A DNA stretch of 64,000 nt from Plantactinospora sp040120695 (GCF_040120695.1 NZ_JBEEAC010000017.1:94229-158228); one strand, 5' to 3'; counted from the first letter of the stretch, positions 45,710 through 54,634 are shown. The notes: generated by a model not told the origin, from the letters alone. Numbers and translations: made by a program.

Positions 45710-47853
45710 ACGCCCGCGGGGTGTCGGCGGTCGTCGTCTTCGCCTTCCTGACGGCCGTGGTGAACGTCTATGCCGGCAGCGTGTTCCAGTCGCTGTCGCC
45801 AGCCGGCGTTGCCGCGATCTCGTTCTCGCTGGCCTGCGTTCTCTTCACCGGGATCGGTCTGGCACGGCACGGGCTCGCCGCGCTGCGGCCGTTCGTCGAC
45901 CAGGGCCGCGACGTGCTGGCCATCAACGTCACCACCGCCGTTGCCTGGCTGACCGTGCTGTTCTCACTGCAGTACATCGAGCCGGCGATCGTGAACGTGG
46001 TCAGCCTCGCCGTCAGCCCCGTGGTCATCGCCCTGGCCGGGCCCCTGATGCGGCGGGGCAGCCGGGTGATGGCGGGTGAGCTCGCCGCATCCGTCGGCAT
46101 TCTCGCATCGCTGGTGGTCCTTGGTTGGGGGTCACTCTCGGGCCGTAGCGCGGTCGGTGAGATCGGGTACGCGGACGCCGCGCTCGGCATGACGCTCGCG
46201 GTCGCGTCCGGACTCGCTTCCGCAGGCAACATCGTCTTCTCCAAACGACTGAGTGACAAGGGTCTGAGCCCGACCGCGGTCATGGCGGTTCGTTTTCCCG
46301 TGACCATGGCGGGGGCATGGGTACTGGTCTCCGCCACTTCATTGCCCGACCTCGGCGCCGCGCTCGGCCCCGGGCTGCTGCTCGCCGTGATCTCCGTGAT
46401 CGTCCCGCTCTACCTGCTGCAGATCGGCGTGCGTCACGCCGAGCCGATCACCGTCTCGCTGCTGATATGTCTGGGGCCGGGATTCACGCTCGCGTTGCAG
46501 ACGCTGGACGGAAGGCTGCGAGCTTCCGCGCTGTCGATCTCGGTGATCCTCGCTATGACCGCGTTCGTCGCGCTCGGCACGCTGGCCCGGCAGCGGGCAG
46601 CTGGTACGGGGGCGGGAGCACCCCGGATCGCCGTGGTCGACGCCCATTCCACCGGTGGTTACCTGCCGGACGCACTGCGCGCCCGCGGCGCCCAGTGCAT
46701 TCACGTGGATTCCGGGATGCCGGACGTTCACCTGACCCTGCGTGCGTCGGGATTCGTGGCGTCAGTCCGGCACGACGGCGATCTCCGGACAACCGTCGCG
46801 GCACTTCAACGACTGTCGGCCAGCGCCGTGGTCGCTGGGGCGGAGTCCGGGGTCGAGCTGGCCGACGAGCTCAATGCGGCACTGGGGACACCGGGCAACG
46901 GCATGTCGCGGCCGCGCGCCCGGCGCAACAAGTTCGAGATGGTCGAGGCGCTCCGGGAGGCGAACGTCGCACACGCGGCGACCATCGTCTCGAGCGTCCC
47001 GGGCGAGATAGTGCAGTGGGCAGAGTCGTCCGTGGGGTGGCCCGTCGTGCTGAAGCCGGTGGCGAGCGCGGGTACGGACAACGTCGTGTCATGCGCGTCG
47101 GCGGAGGAGATACGAGCTGCCGCCGAGAAGATCATGTCGGCACGGGACCGCTACGGCCGGGCCAACTCCCTCGTACTCGCGCAGGAGTTTCTCGCCGGCG
47201 ACGAATACTTCGTCAATTCGGTCAGCCGAGACGGCGTACATCGGATGGGCGAGATCTGGCGGTACTACAAGCGTCACCTCCACGACGGGCACATCGTCTT
47301 CGACCACCACGAACCCATTGCGCCGGACGACCCGATCGCCCTCCGGCTGGGCCGCTACACCCGGGAGGTGCTCGACGCCCTGGAGATCCGGAACGGCGCC
47401 GGGCACAGCGAGATCATGTTCACCGAGCGCGGTCCCGTGCTGGTGGAGTGTGGTGCCCGGCTCGGCGGTGGCCAGGTTCCGCACATCAACATGCGCTGTC
47501 TGGGCACGAGCCAGGTGGATCTGCTGGCGCTCTCCCTCACCGATCCCCCGGCCTTCGCCACGCTCGACGAGATCGCGTACCGGATCATCGAGCGCCCCCG
47601 TCACGTTTCCCTCATCAATCCGTACCCGTGGGGACGGGTGCCGCCCGACGATACGCTGGCCGAGATCCGCGCCCTGCCGTCGTATGCGCACGACGTGCTG
47701 GCGTTCCCGGCGGGACACCAGATCCCACGGACGATCGACGTGGTGACCTCACCGGGCTTCGTCTATCTCATCTCACCGGATCGACAGCAGATCATCAACG
47801 ACTACGCCCGGATCCGCGAGATCGAGCGGGAGTATCTCTATACGTCCCGATGA
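45706..47853 (+). CDS. EamA exporter fused to an ATP-grasp ligase
   Basis: A 715-residue protein. Residues 1-300 are a ten-helix DMT/EamA transporter with typical paired helices. After a short linker (RQRAAGTGAGAP, about 298-309) the rest is a cytosolic ATP-grasp enzyme. ATP-grasp features are NKFEMVEALREANV, GWPVVLKPVASAGTDNVV, LVLAQEFLAGDEYFVN and HSEIMFTERGPVLVECGARLGGGQ. The ligase should join a carboxylate to an amine, with export through the attached channel. The frame is continuous and both halves look full length. Confidence 0.9.
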   Translation: MNARGVSAVVVFAFLTAVVNVYAGSVFQSLSPAGVAAISFSLACVLFTGIGLARHGLAALRPFVDQGRDVLAINVTTAVAWLTVLFSLQYIEPAIVNVVSLAVSPVVIALAGPLMRRGSRVMAGELAASVGILASLVVLGWGSLSGRSAVGEIGYADAALGMTLAVASGLASAGNIVFSKRLSDKGLSPTAVMAVRFPVTMAGAWVLVSATSLPDLGAALGPGLLLAVISVIVPLYLLQIGVRHAEPITVSLLICLGPGFTLALQTLDGRLRASALSISVILAMTAFVALGTLARQRAAGTGAGAPRIAVVDAHSTGGYLPDALRARGAQCIHVDSGMPDVHLTLRASGFVASVRHDGDLRTTVAALQRLSASAVVAGAESGVELADELNAALGTPGNGMSRPRARRNKFEMVEALREANVAHAATIVSSVPGEIVQWAESSVGWPVVLKPVASAGTDNVVSCASAEEIRAAAEKIMSARDRYGRANSLVLAQEFLAGDEYFVNSVSRDGVHRMGEIWRYYKRHLHDGHIVFDHHEPIAPDDPIALRLGRYTREVLDALEIRNGAGHSEIMFTERGPVLVECGARLGGGQVPHINMRCLGTSQVDLLALSLTDPPAFATLDEIAYRIIERPRHVSLINPYPWGRVPPDDTLAEIRALPSYAHDVLAFPAGHQIPRTIDVVTSPGFVYLISPDRQQIINDYARIREIEREYLYTSR

Positions 47854-48377
47854 GCGGCCTTCCATGCCGCCGCCGTCACTCGGTAGAGCAGGCAGTCCCG
47901 GCCACCGCCGTCCAAGCGACGACCGTCCGGGACCGCACCGATCTTTTCGACAGCGCTCCGGGAGCGGGCGTTCTCCGGAGCGACCAGGAAGATCACCGAG
48001 TCGACCTGGCGAAACGCGTGGCGCAGCATAAGTCGCTTCATCTCGCCGTTGACGGCTCCACCCCAGTACTTCCGAGCGAGGAACGTCCAACCGATCTCGA
48101 TCTCGCTGGCCTCGGGGTCGTACCCGTGATATCGGGACGTGCCCATGATCTCGCCGTCGGATATGTCCTCGGCGATCAGCGCGCCGCCGGAACCGAGCGC
48201 GTCGTCGAAGAAGCGGCGGAACGCCTGCGGGGTGTGGCGCTGCCGGTCCGGGTGCTGCGCCCAGATCAGCGGATCGGATGCCGCCAGTTGCAGACCGGAC
48301 AGGTCGTCGGCGGTGAGCGGCCGGAGACGGACGAGGCTGCCGGTGAGCACCGGTTGTCGGTCAAAGGACACGGCCAT
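47838..48377 (-). CDS. GNAT N-acetyltransferase, RimJ/RimL-like
   Basis: A 179-residue protein from an ATG at 48377; an upstream in-frame start exists. The RimJ-type pattern includes LVRLRPLTADDLSGLQ, SEIEIGWTFLARKYWGGAVNGEMKRLMLRHAF and VIFLVAPENARSRSAVEKIGA. It probably acetylates a small amine or protein N-terminus; a self-resistance role for the adjacent biosynthetic operon is possible. It is convergent with the exporter/ATP-grasp gene, overlapping by 16 bases. Confidence 0.88.
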   Translation of the reverse strand: MAVSFDRQPVLTGSLVRLRPLTADDLSGLQLAASDPLIWAQHPDRQRHTPQAFRRFFDDALGSGGALIAEDISDGEIMGTSRYHGYDPEASEIEIGWTFLARKYWGGAVNGEMKRLMLRHAFRQVDSVIFLVAPENARSRSAVEKIGAVPDGRRLDGGGRDCLLYRVTAAAWKAAHRDV

Positions 48378-48637
48378 CAGGCTACGGGTCAGCGGAACGC
48401 GACGGGCATCGATGTTGTGCACCAGTTCGACATCATGAGACCTGAGAGATCACGGAGGCCGGTCCTGGGCGCCATCACATGGGCGCGGACAGGGTCTGCC
48501 GGTCGGCAGCCTTGACGCCGGCTGGACAATGTCCGGCGTACCAGAACATCCACCGGACAGCCCCAGACGCCGGTCCCGAGGGGCGACGCCGCCGGCAGCG
48601 GGCGGCGGCGGTCTGGTTCGACGGAGGGAAGCCCGGT

Positions 48638-49837
48638 TTGCGCGACAACCTGATCAGCCTCGGGATCATCGCCGGCGCGGCTGCCGGCGCCGTCCTCCTC
48701 ATGACGGTGGCCTACCGGATACTGCGCTACCTTGGCCGCCGCTCGATCCTCCTCGCCGAGCTGGCCCGGCGTGCCTATCCACCGGCATCGGTGATCGCCG
48801 CCCTCGCGGCGATCTGGCTGGCCGTACCGGCCGCCACCAGCAACGGCTGGCACGAGCCGTTCTTCCGGGGAATCCTGCTCGCCGTGATCGCCTCCGTCGG
48901 CTGGCTGATCGCCGCGCTGACCGACGTCGCCGCCGACACGGCGCTGCGGACGTTCCGGATGGACGTCCGGGACAACCTCTCCGCACGGCGGGTGCACACC
49001 CAGATCACCGTGATCCGGCGGGTGGCCGTCGCCGTCATCGCGGTGCTCACCATCGGGGCGATGCTGGTGACGTTTCCGCAGGCGCGGGCGGTCGGAGCCA
49101 GCGTGCTGGCCTCCGCCGGTCTGGCCGGGATCGTCGCCGCGCTCGCCGCGCAGAGCATGCTCGGCAACGTTCTGGCCGGCCTGCAACTCGCCTTCGGCAA
49201 CGCGCTTCGGCTCGACGACGTCGTCGTGGTGGAGGGCGAGTGGGGCCGGGTCGAGGAAATGACCCTCGGCTACGTGGTCGTCAGGATCTGGGACGAGCGT
49301 CGGCTCATCCTCCCGTCGTCCTACTTCACCTCGACGCCGTTCCAGAACTGGACCCGTACCGGCGCCTCCGTGCTGGGCACGGTGGAAATTGACCTGGACT
49401 GGTCGCTGCCGGTCGAGGAGATGCGCCGGGAGATGCGCCGGATCCTGGAGGGCGAGGCGGACCGGCTCTGGGACGGGCGGGTCTGCGTCCTCCAGGTCAC
49501 CGACGCCACCGGAGGCATGATCAGGGTACGGCCGCTGGTCAGCGCCGCGAACAGCTCCGCCCTCTGGGATCTGCGCTGCCTCGTCCGGGAGAAGCTGGTC
49601 GCCTGGGTCCAGCAACAGCAGCCCTCGGCCCGCCCTCGGGTACGGGCGGACCTCGAACCGGCCGGCGCAGGCTCGGCACAGTTGCCGCCGACCGACGGCG
49701 AGTCGTTCGTCGACGGCGCGGGGCGAGCGGCGCGCACGGCGCGGGAGGACGGGGTGGAGGTCGCCGACGGCGCCGGCGCCTCGGCGGGCGCGGAGAGCGC
49801 CAACTCGCGCCCGGCGCCGGCACAGCGGACCGACTGA
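48638..49837 (+). CDS. MscS-family mechanosensitive channel
   Basis: About 399 residues from a TTG at 48638 with GGAGGG upstream; the frame is open further 5'. Four hydrophobic helices precede the pore helix ASVLASAGLAGIVAALAAQSMLGNVLAGLQLAFGN, the MscS signature. A beta domain follows (LRLDDVVVVEGEWGRVEEM, then RRLILPSSYFTSTPFQNWTR). The last 70 residues are low-complexity. It should open under membrane tension. It stands alone. Confidence 0.9.
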   Translation: MRDNLISLGIIAGAAAGAVLLMTVAYRILRYLGRRSILLAELARRAYPPASVIAALAAIWLAVPAATSNGWHEPFFRGILLAVIASVGWLIAALTDVAADTALRTFRMDVRDNLSARRVHTQITVIRRVAVAVIAVLTIGAMLVTFPQARAVGASVLASAGLAGIVAALAAQSMLGNVLAGLQLAFGNALRLDDVVVVEGEWGRVEEMTLGYVVVRIWDERRLILPSSYFTSTPFQNWTRTGASVLGTVEIDLDWSLPVEEMRREMRRILEGEADRLWDGRVCVLQVTDATGGMIRVRPLVSAANSSALWDLRCLVREKLVAWVQQQQPSARPRVRADLEPAGAGSAQLPPTDGESFVDGAGRAARTAREDGVEVADGAGASAGAESANSRPAPAQRTD

Positions 49838-50181
49838 CCCTCCCTTCCAGGGCCAGCTTTCCTCCAGGGACTCACCTCGCATCACGCCTTCGTCAGCCGA
49901 CAACGGCAACGGCAACCCCGAAAGCGGACCGGCTGCCTGGCAGCCTCCCACCTCGTGCGTGATGATCATCACCGTGACGGAACTCTGACCTCCCCAGACG
50001 GTAGAGTCCGTGCGGGTCGTCGAGGTGCGGCTACGGCCCCTCACGGTCTTCTTCCGGGCGACGATGCTCGGGTCCGTCCGGAACATCTCTGATCCGTACC
50101 GATTGGGGTAATGCGCCGTTGCCCCAATGGGTGCGGCATCGTGTGTGCGCCCCGCGTGCACACCCTGAGTGAAAAGGCCGT
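49838..50181. other. Leader region of the SulP transporter with hairpins
   Basis: About 340 non-coding bases. ATTGGGG at 50102-50108 pairs with CCCCAAT at 50122-50128, and GTGTGC (50143-50148) with GCACAC (50158-50163). The hairpins sit 20-80 bases before the ATG and may form a structured leader. GAAAAGG lies before the start. No gene is seen here. Confidence 0.45.
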
Positions 50182-51681
50182 ATGTCTTCGTTGCTGTCCC
50201 CGGTCGTCCGACCGCGTCTGTCCCGTCCGTCCTGGCTCTCGCCGAAGGTGTTCCGGACCGAGGTCCTCGCCGGCCTGGTCGTCGCCTTGGCGTTGATCCC
50301 GGAGGCGATCAGCTTCTCCATCCTGGCCGGGGTGGATCCGCGGGTCGGGTTGTTCGCCTCGTTCACCATGGCCGTGGCCATCTCGATCTGTGGTGGCCGG
50401 CCGGCGATGATCAGCGCGGCGACCGGCGCGATCGCCCTGGTCGTCGCACCACTGGCCCGCGATTACGGTCTGGATCACCTGGTCGCCGCGGTGATCCTGG
50501 GCGGGGCGATCCAGGTGCTGCTGGCCGCCCTCGGGGTGGCGAGGCTGATGCGGTTCGTTCCACGTAGCGTGATGGTCGGCTTCGTCAACGCCCTGGCCAT
50601 CCTGATCTTCGCCGCGCAGGTGCCGTACCTGCTCGGGGTGCCGTGGCTGGTCTATCCGCTCGTCGCCCTCGCCCTGGTGATCATCGTCGGGCTGCCCCGC
50701 CTCACCCGCGCCGTCCCGGCCCCGCTCGTCGCGATCATCGTCCTCACGGTGATCACGGTGGCCGCCGCCGTGACCGTGCCGACCGTCGGCGACCAGGGTG
50801 AACTGCCGAAGAGTCTGCCCACTCTCGGCCTGCCGCAGATCCCGTGGACGATGGAGACCCTGGCGCTGATCGCCCCCTACGCCTTCGGTGTCGCGCTGGT
50901 CGGGCTGATGGAGTCGCTGATGACCGCCAAGTTGGTCGACGACATCACCGACACCCACTCCAACAAGACCCGCGAATCCTGGGGCCAGGGCGTGGCGAAC
51001 ATCGTCACCGGCTTCTTCGGCGGCATGGGCGGCTGCGCCATGATCGGCCAAACGATGATCAACGTGAAGGCATCCGGCGCCCGCACCCGCCTGTCGACCT
51101 TCCTGTCCGGCGTGTTCCTGCTCATCCTGGTCGTGGCGCTCGGCGACGTGGTCGCCACCATCCCGATGGCCGCTCTCGTCGCCGTGATGATCATCGTTGC
51201 GGTCTCCACCTTCGACTGGCACTCGGTCGCCCCCGCCACGCTCAAGCGCATGCCACTGGGTGAGACCCTGGTCATGGTCACCACCGTCGCCACCACCCTG
51301 GCCACCCACAACCTCGCCATCGGCGTCGTCGCCGGGGTGCTCACCGCCATGGTGATCTTCGCCCGTCGGGTCGCCCACCTCGTCGAGGTCACCAGCGTGC
51401 TCGACCCTGACGGCGGCACCCGCATCTACTCCGTACACGGCGAACTCTTCTTCGCCTCCAGCAACGACCTGGTCTACCAGTTCGACTACGCGGGTGACCC
51501 CGAGAAGGTGATCATCGACATGAGTCGCGCCCACGTCTGGGACGCCTCCTCCGTCGCCGCCCTCGACGCCGTCACCACCAAGTACGCGGCCCGCGGCAAG
51601 ACCGTCGAGATCATCGAACTGAACAAGCCCAGCGCCGCCATCCACGGCAGCCTCGCCGGCACCCTCACCGCGAATCACTGA
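50182..51681 (+). CDS. SulP-family anion transporter with STAS domain
   Basis: A 499-residue inner-membrane protein. The SulP core has about 11-14 helices and the motifs FRTEVLAGLVVALALIPEAI, GLFASFTMAVAISICGGRPAMISAATGA and GGMGGCAMIGQTMINVKASGA. A C-terminal STAS domain (about 400-499) follows, with VIIDMSRAHVWDASSVAALD. It may carry sulfate, bicarbonate or a dicarboxylate; sequence alone does not decide. It ends before a very strong terminator. Confidence 0.93.
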   Translation: MSSLLSPVVRPRLSRPSWLSPKVFRTEVLAGLVVALALIPEAISFSILAGVDPRVGLFASFTMAVAISICGGRPAMISAATGAIALVVAPLARDYGLDHLVAAVILGGAIQVLLAALGVARLMRFVPRSVMVGFVNALAILIFAAQVPYLLGVPWLVYPLVALALVIIVGLPRLTRAVPAPLVAIIVLTVITVAAAVTVPTVGDQGELPKSLPTLGLPQIPWTMETLALIAPYAFGVALVGLMESLMTAKLVDDITDTHSNKTRESWGQGVANIVTGFFGGMGGCAMIGQTMINVKASGARTRLSTFLSGVFLLILVVALGDVVATIPMAALVAVMIIVAVSTFDWHSVAPATLKRMPLGETLVMVTTVATTLATHNLAIGVVAGVLTAMVIFARRVAHLVEVTSVLDPDGGTRIYSVHGELFFASSNDLVYQFDYAGDPEKVIIDMSRAHVWDASSVAALDAVTTKYAARGKTVEIIELNKPSAAIHGSLAGTLTANH

Positions 51682-51694
51682 TGCCAGGCGCCCT

Positions 51695-51737
51695 CCCGGC
51701 TGCCGGACCGCAGCACACCTGCGGTCCGGCAGCCGGG
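51695..51737. terminator. 19-bp perfect stem hairpin after the SulP gene
   Basis: 51695-51713 pairs exactly with 51719-51737 across the loop CACAC. It begins 13 bases after the SulP stop codon and is the strongest hairpin in the window. Confidence 0.85.
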
Positions 51738-51873
51738 CGACCCATGCGGATCGGCGAAACCACCCAACGCATAGGTCGGTGAGCGCTCGGCCCTTCCGGA
51801 GGTATATGGCCGGCCACGGGGAGAACCCTGGCCCTCAGCGGGAGCGCCAGCGCACTCCTCGACCGCACCGTCG

Positions 51874-52020
51874 CTAGCCGAGTAGTTCCGATATCCGGTC
51901 CCGGATCACCTTCTTGATCAGCGGCAGCGCGGCGCGTAGCCGTTTGTTGTGGCCCGGCCGCTGGGGAAGGTACGGGAACATGTCGGCCGCGCGGCGGAGA
52001 GTGCGCTTGGCCACGCGTCG
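51874..52020 (-). pseudogene. IS982-family transposase fragment
   Basis: A 48-codon minus-strand frame reads RRAADMFPYLPQRPGHNKRL then RAALPLIKKVIRDRI and ends at a TAG (51876-51874). This is the N-terminal signature region of IS982-type transposases. The upstream part is cut off at the end of the TetR gene and the catalytic part is absent, so it is a relic. Confidence 0.65.
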
Positions 52021-52032
52021 CGCTGGACGACG

Positions 52033-52728
52033 TCAAATGCGAGGTTCGATGCGAGGCACCGCCCCGGCGTGGGCGAGCAGTCCGTCGACGAAGGCCCCAA
52101 GCGCCGCGGCGTACGTGTCCTGTGCGGCGAGGGCGGGCCATCGGTTGCCGATACCGGCCAGGTGCGGCAGCCGGGACAGGTCGGCGCGGTCGAAGAAGGC
52201 GTCGTCGGGGGCGTCATGGGCGTCGCCCGCGCGCCGACTGTCGGAGTGTGCGCGAACCAGGATCTCGCCGACGGTGTAATACCAGATACCGCGAAAGAGG
52301 TGGACGGCTTGCTCGGACGTGCACCCAGCTTCGGCGGCCGCGCCGACGATGGCCTCGACCATCTCCAACGCCGGCTGGCCGAGGCGGCGCAGGAAGCCGT
52401 CGGCGGTGAGGACTTCGGCAGCCCAAGGCCAGGCGGCGAGCGAGTCGTGGATGGCGATGGCCGATGCGACGATGCAATCTCGCGGATCGCTGGGCAGGTC
52501 GCGGCGCAGCGTCTGCTGGGCATGTTCGTTGAGCAGCTGGATCAGCAGATCCTCGCGGTCGCGCACGTGGTGGTACAGGGTCGTCGGCCCGATCCCGAGC
52601 TCAGCAGCCAGCCGGCGCATCGTGAGCCTCTCCCAGCCATCCCGGTCGATGATCTTCCTGGCGGCCTCCAGGATCTCCGCACGGGAGGTCAGTGGCGGCC
52701 GGCCAGTGCGACCGTGGGATCGGGGCAT
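52033..52728 (-). CDS. TetR-family transcriptional regulator
   Basis: A 231-residue protein. The N-terminal HTH reads SRAEILEAARKIIDRDGWERLTMRRLAAELGIGPTTLYHHVRDREDL. The helical ligand domain (about 75-220) resembles the TetR_C group of TetR/TcmR regulators. It is divergent from the serine hydrolase gene and probably represses it; a 10-bp palindrome covers that gene's predicted transcript start. Confidence 0.93.
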   Translation of the reverse strand: MPRSHGRTGRPPLTSRAEILEAARKIIDRDGWERLTMRRLAAELGIGPTTLYHHVRDREDLLIQLLNEHAQQTLRRDLPSDPRDCIVASAIAIHDSLAAWPWAAEVLTADGFLRRLGQPALEMVEAIVGAAAEAGCTSEQAVHLFRGIWYYTVGEILVRAHSDSRRAGDAHDAPDDAFFDRADLSRLPHLAGIGNRWPALAAQDTYAAALGAFVDGLLAHAGAVPRIEPRI

Positions 52729-52831
52729 GAGCCCATCATCCTCCGCGGTTCAGGTCCGCGAAACGGGGGCGGGTCGCGTCATCGACAGGGGCAGCACACA
52801 TCGCTGGCTGACTCTGAAGTTGTCCTCCGGT

Positions 52832-52872
52832 TTGGCGGGCGCGCATGTCGTGCTATCTTTCGGAACATGTTC
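52832..52872 (+). promoter_or_regulatory. Promoter and palindrome before the serine hydrolase
   Basis: TTGGCG (52832-52837) and TATCTT (52854-52859) are 16 bases apart. The perfect palindrome GAACATGTTC (52863-52872) covers the expected transcript start and is a candidate site for the divergent TetR protein. Confidence 0.45.
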
Positions 52873-52958
52873 GAGAAGTCGCTTCGGTTGCGCGGTACCC
52901 GCTCCGACGCGCAACCAAGTTAGGTGCAGCCAGCATCGGTCGGGAAGGGACCAGCGCG

Positions 52959-54149
52959 ATGAACATCACACGAAGAGGGCTTGTCGGTGGCGCCGCGTTC
53001 GGCATCGGCATGGCCGTGATGGGGACCCCGGCGTCCGCGACGACCCGCTCCCGTGCCTGCGAGTTGCAGTCCGCCCTGGACGCGATCCACCGCGCCGGAG
53101 TACCAGGCGTCTTCGCTGAGGTACGCAAAGGTCGTGACACGTGGCGCGGCGCCTCCGGGGTCGCCGACCTACGAACGGGCCGGCGGGCCACACCGACCCA
53201 GCGGCACCGCATCGGCAGCATCACCAAGACCTTCACCGCCGTTGCGGTCATGCAGCAGGTCGAGCGGGGCGCGGTCGGCCTCGACGCACCCATCGGCCGC
53301 TACCTGCCGCGGCTCGTGCCCGGAGTGCGCGGCGACAGGATCACGGTGCGGATGCTTCTCAACCACACCAGCGGCCTGCCCGACTACCTTCCCTACGCGT
53401 TCCCGTCCCTCCAGACGTTCCCCGCAGCCGGATCCACCAGGAGCCTCGACGACAACCGGTTCCGGCAGTTCAGCCGAGCAGAGCTGATCGCCATGGGCGT
53501 CGACGCGCCTCCCGCCGGCGAACCGGGGGCACCCAAAGGGGTGTACTCGAACACCAACTACCTGCTGCTCGGCGAGCTCTTGGAGGCGGTGAGCGGCATC
53601 GGAGCCGAGCAGTACATCACCCGCAACGTCATCAAGCCCGCCAAGCTGCGGAACACCGGCTTCCCGGACGGGGAACGCATCGTCGGAGCGCACCCGAAAA
53701 TGTACGAGTCGTTCTTCGGCCTCATCGACCCGCCGCGGGACTACAGCGTCTACAACATGTCCTGGGTGTCGACCGGAGCCGGCCTGGTGTCAACCGTCGA
53801 GGACGTCAATCGCTTCTACGGCATGCTACTCGGCGGCAGGATCGTCAGCCGGGCGTCATTGGAGCAGATGCAGGCCACTGTCCCGGTCATCAACCAGACC
53901 GGCGAGCCGGTCACGTACGGTCTGGGCCTGCACAGGTTCGCCATTGCCGGCTGCGGCCCGATCTGGGGTCACGACGGCACGGTCTGGGGCGCACAGACGA
54001 TGACGATGGTCAGCGCCGACGGCAACCGGCAGCTGTCCGTGGCGATGAACCTGGTGCGGTGGAACACGCTGGACGCTTCGGGGCAGCCACAGCACCACCC
54101 CATCGACGACGCACTGTCGAGCCTGTACAAGCAGGCGATGTGCGACTGA
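52959..54149 (+). CDS. Secreted serine hydrolase, beta-lactamase/DD-carboxypeptidase family
   Basis: A 396-residue protein from an ATG at 52959 with GGGAAGGGA upstream. A Tat-like signal (TRRGLVGGAAFG) is followed by a class C beta-lactamase fold: S-x-x-K in GSITKTFTAV, Y-x-N in YSNTNYLLLGEL, and HDGTVWG replacing the third K/H-x-G box. The length fits D-alanyl-D-alanine carboxypeptidases of the Streptomyces R61 type. It probably acts on peptidoglycan or related esters. It is divergent from a TetR gene. Confidence 0.92.
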   Translation: MNITRRGLVGGAAFGIGMAVMGTPASATTRSRACELQSALDAIHRAGVPGVFAEVRKGRDTWRGASGVADLRTGRRATPTQRHRIGSITKTFTAVAVMQQVERGAVGLDAPIGRYLPRLVPGVRGDRITVRMLLNHTSGLPDYLPYAFPSLQTFPAAGSTRSLDDNRFRQFSRAELIAMGVDAPPAGEPGAPKGVYSNTNYLLLGELLEAVSGIGAEQYITRNVIKPAKLRNTGFPDGERIVGAHPKMYESFFGLIDPPRDYSVYNMSWVSTGAGLVSTVEDVNRFYGMLLGGRIVSRASLEQMQATVPVINQTGEPVTYGLGLHRFAIAGCGPIWGHDGTVWGAQTMTMVSADGNRQLSVAMNLVRWNTLDASGQPQHHPIDDALSSLYKQAMCD

Positions 54150-54189
54150 TTTGACGATCGTTCTTCTCAAGACTCTCACGTCAACGTGG

Positions 54190-54227
54190 CACTGGCCTGC
54201 GCCAAAAGATGGTGGCGCAGGCCAGTG
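54190..54227. terminator. 14-bp stem hairpin after the serine hydrolase
   Basis: 54190-54203 pairs exactly with 54214-54227 (stem core CTGGCCTGCGCC) around a 10-base loop, 40 bases after the stop codon. It also abuts the IS5 relic. Confidence 0.7.
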
Positions 54228-54533
54228 TGCGCAACGCTTCGTGGATGTCGTCACGGGTCGTCGGCGGTCGCGGCGAGCAGAGTGAGCGCCTCGCGGATGT
54301 AGCGCCAGGCGGTGGCCACTCCGACGGCGAACCCGGCGGCCAGACGGGCAAGGGTGTCGCCGTTGCGCAAGTGGGCCAGGACGAGCAGCGCTTGGCGGCC
54401 TGGGTCGAGCCGGCGCCACCGGGATCGTCGCTGGTGGCGATGAGTACGGATCAGGTCGGCGACGTGGTTGAGGATCGGGTGGACAGCGGGATCGAGGCAG
54501 GTAAGACAGCAACGAGGCTCCCGGTAGGGGCAT
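54213..54533 (-). pseudogene. IS5-family transposase remnant, frameshifted
   Basis: One minus-strand frame (54490-54251) reads HPILNHVADLIRTHR, then RRLDPGRQALLVLAHLRNGD, then LARLAAGFAVGVATAWRYIR and stops at TGA. This is the N-terminal HTH region of IS5-type transposases. A start-like ATG with PLPGASLLSYL lies in another frame (from 54533), and the match resumes in a further frame after the stop (DIHEALRTLA). At least two frameshifts are present and the DDE domain is gone. Confidence 0.7.
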
Positions 54534-54568
54534 CTTTCTTGGTCGATTGCTGTCTTACCGGGAGCCTC
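54501..54568. repeat. Interleaved inverted repeats at the IS5 remnant end
   Basis: GTAAGACAGCAA at 54501-54512 is inverted at 54547-54558, and GAGGCTCCCGGTA at 54514-54526 is inverted at 54556-54568. The order is A-B-A'-B', the two right-hand arms sharing TAC. The right part is probably the terminal repeat of the IS; the left copy falls in the first transposase codons. Confidence 0.75.
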
Positions 54569-54634
54569 ACCTCACCCGGCTACCGGCCCCCTCCACGCTG
54601 CCGACCTGCACCATCAGGTTGGAAATGGCTCAGT

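Noticed and set aside
39967..47853. Classical hydroxamate siderophore cluster
   Set aside because: The N-hydroxylase fits, but there is no acyl/formyl transferase, NRPS or IucA/IucC synthetase and no ferric-siderophore uptake genes.
39967..47853. D-cycloserine-type cluster
   Set aside because: The CysK-like, ATP-grasp and EamA parts are reminiscent, but the heme protein, arginase-like DcsB and racemase are absent and a flavin N-hydroxylase is present instead.
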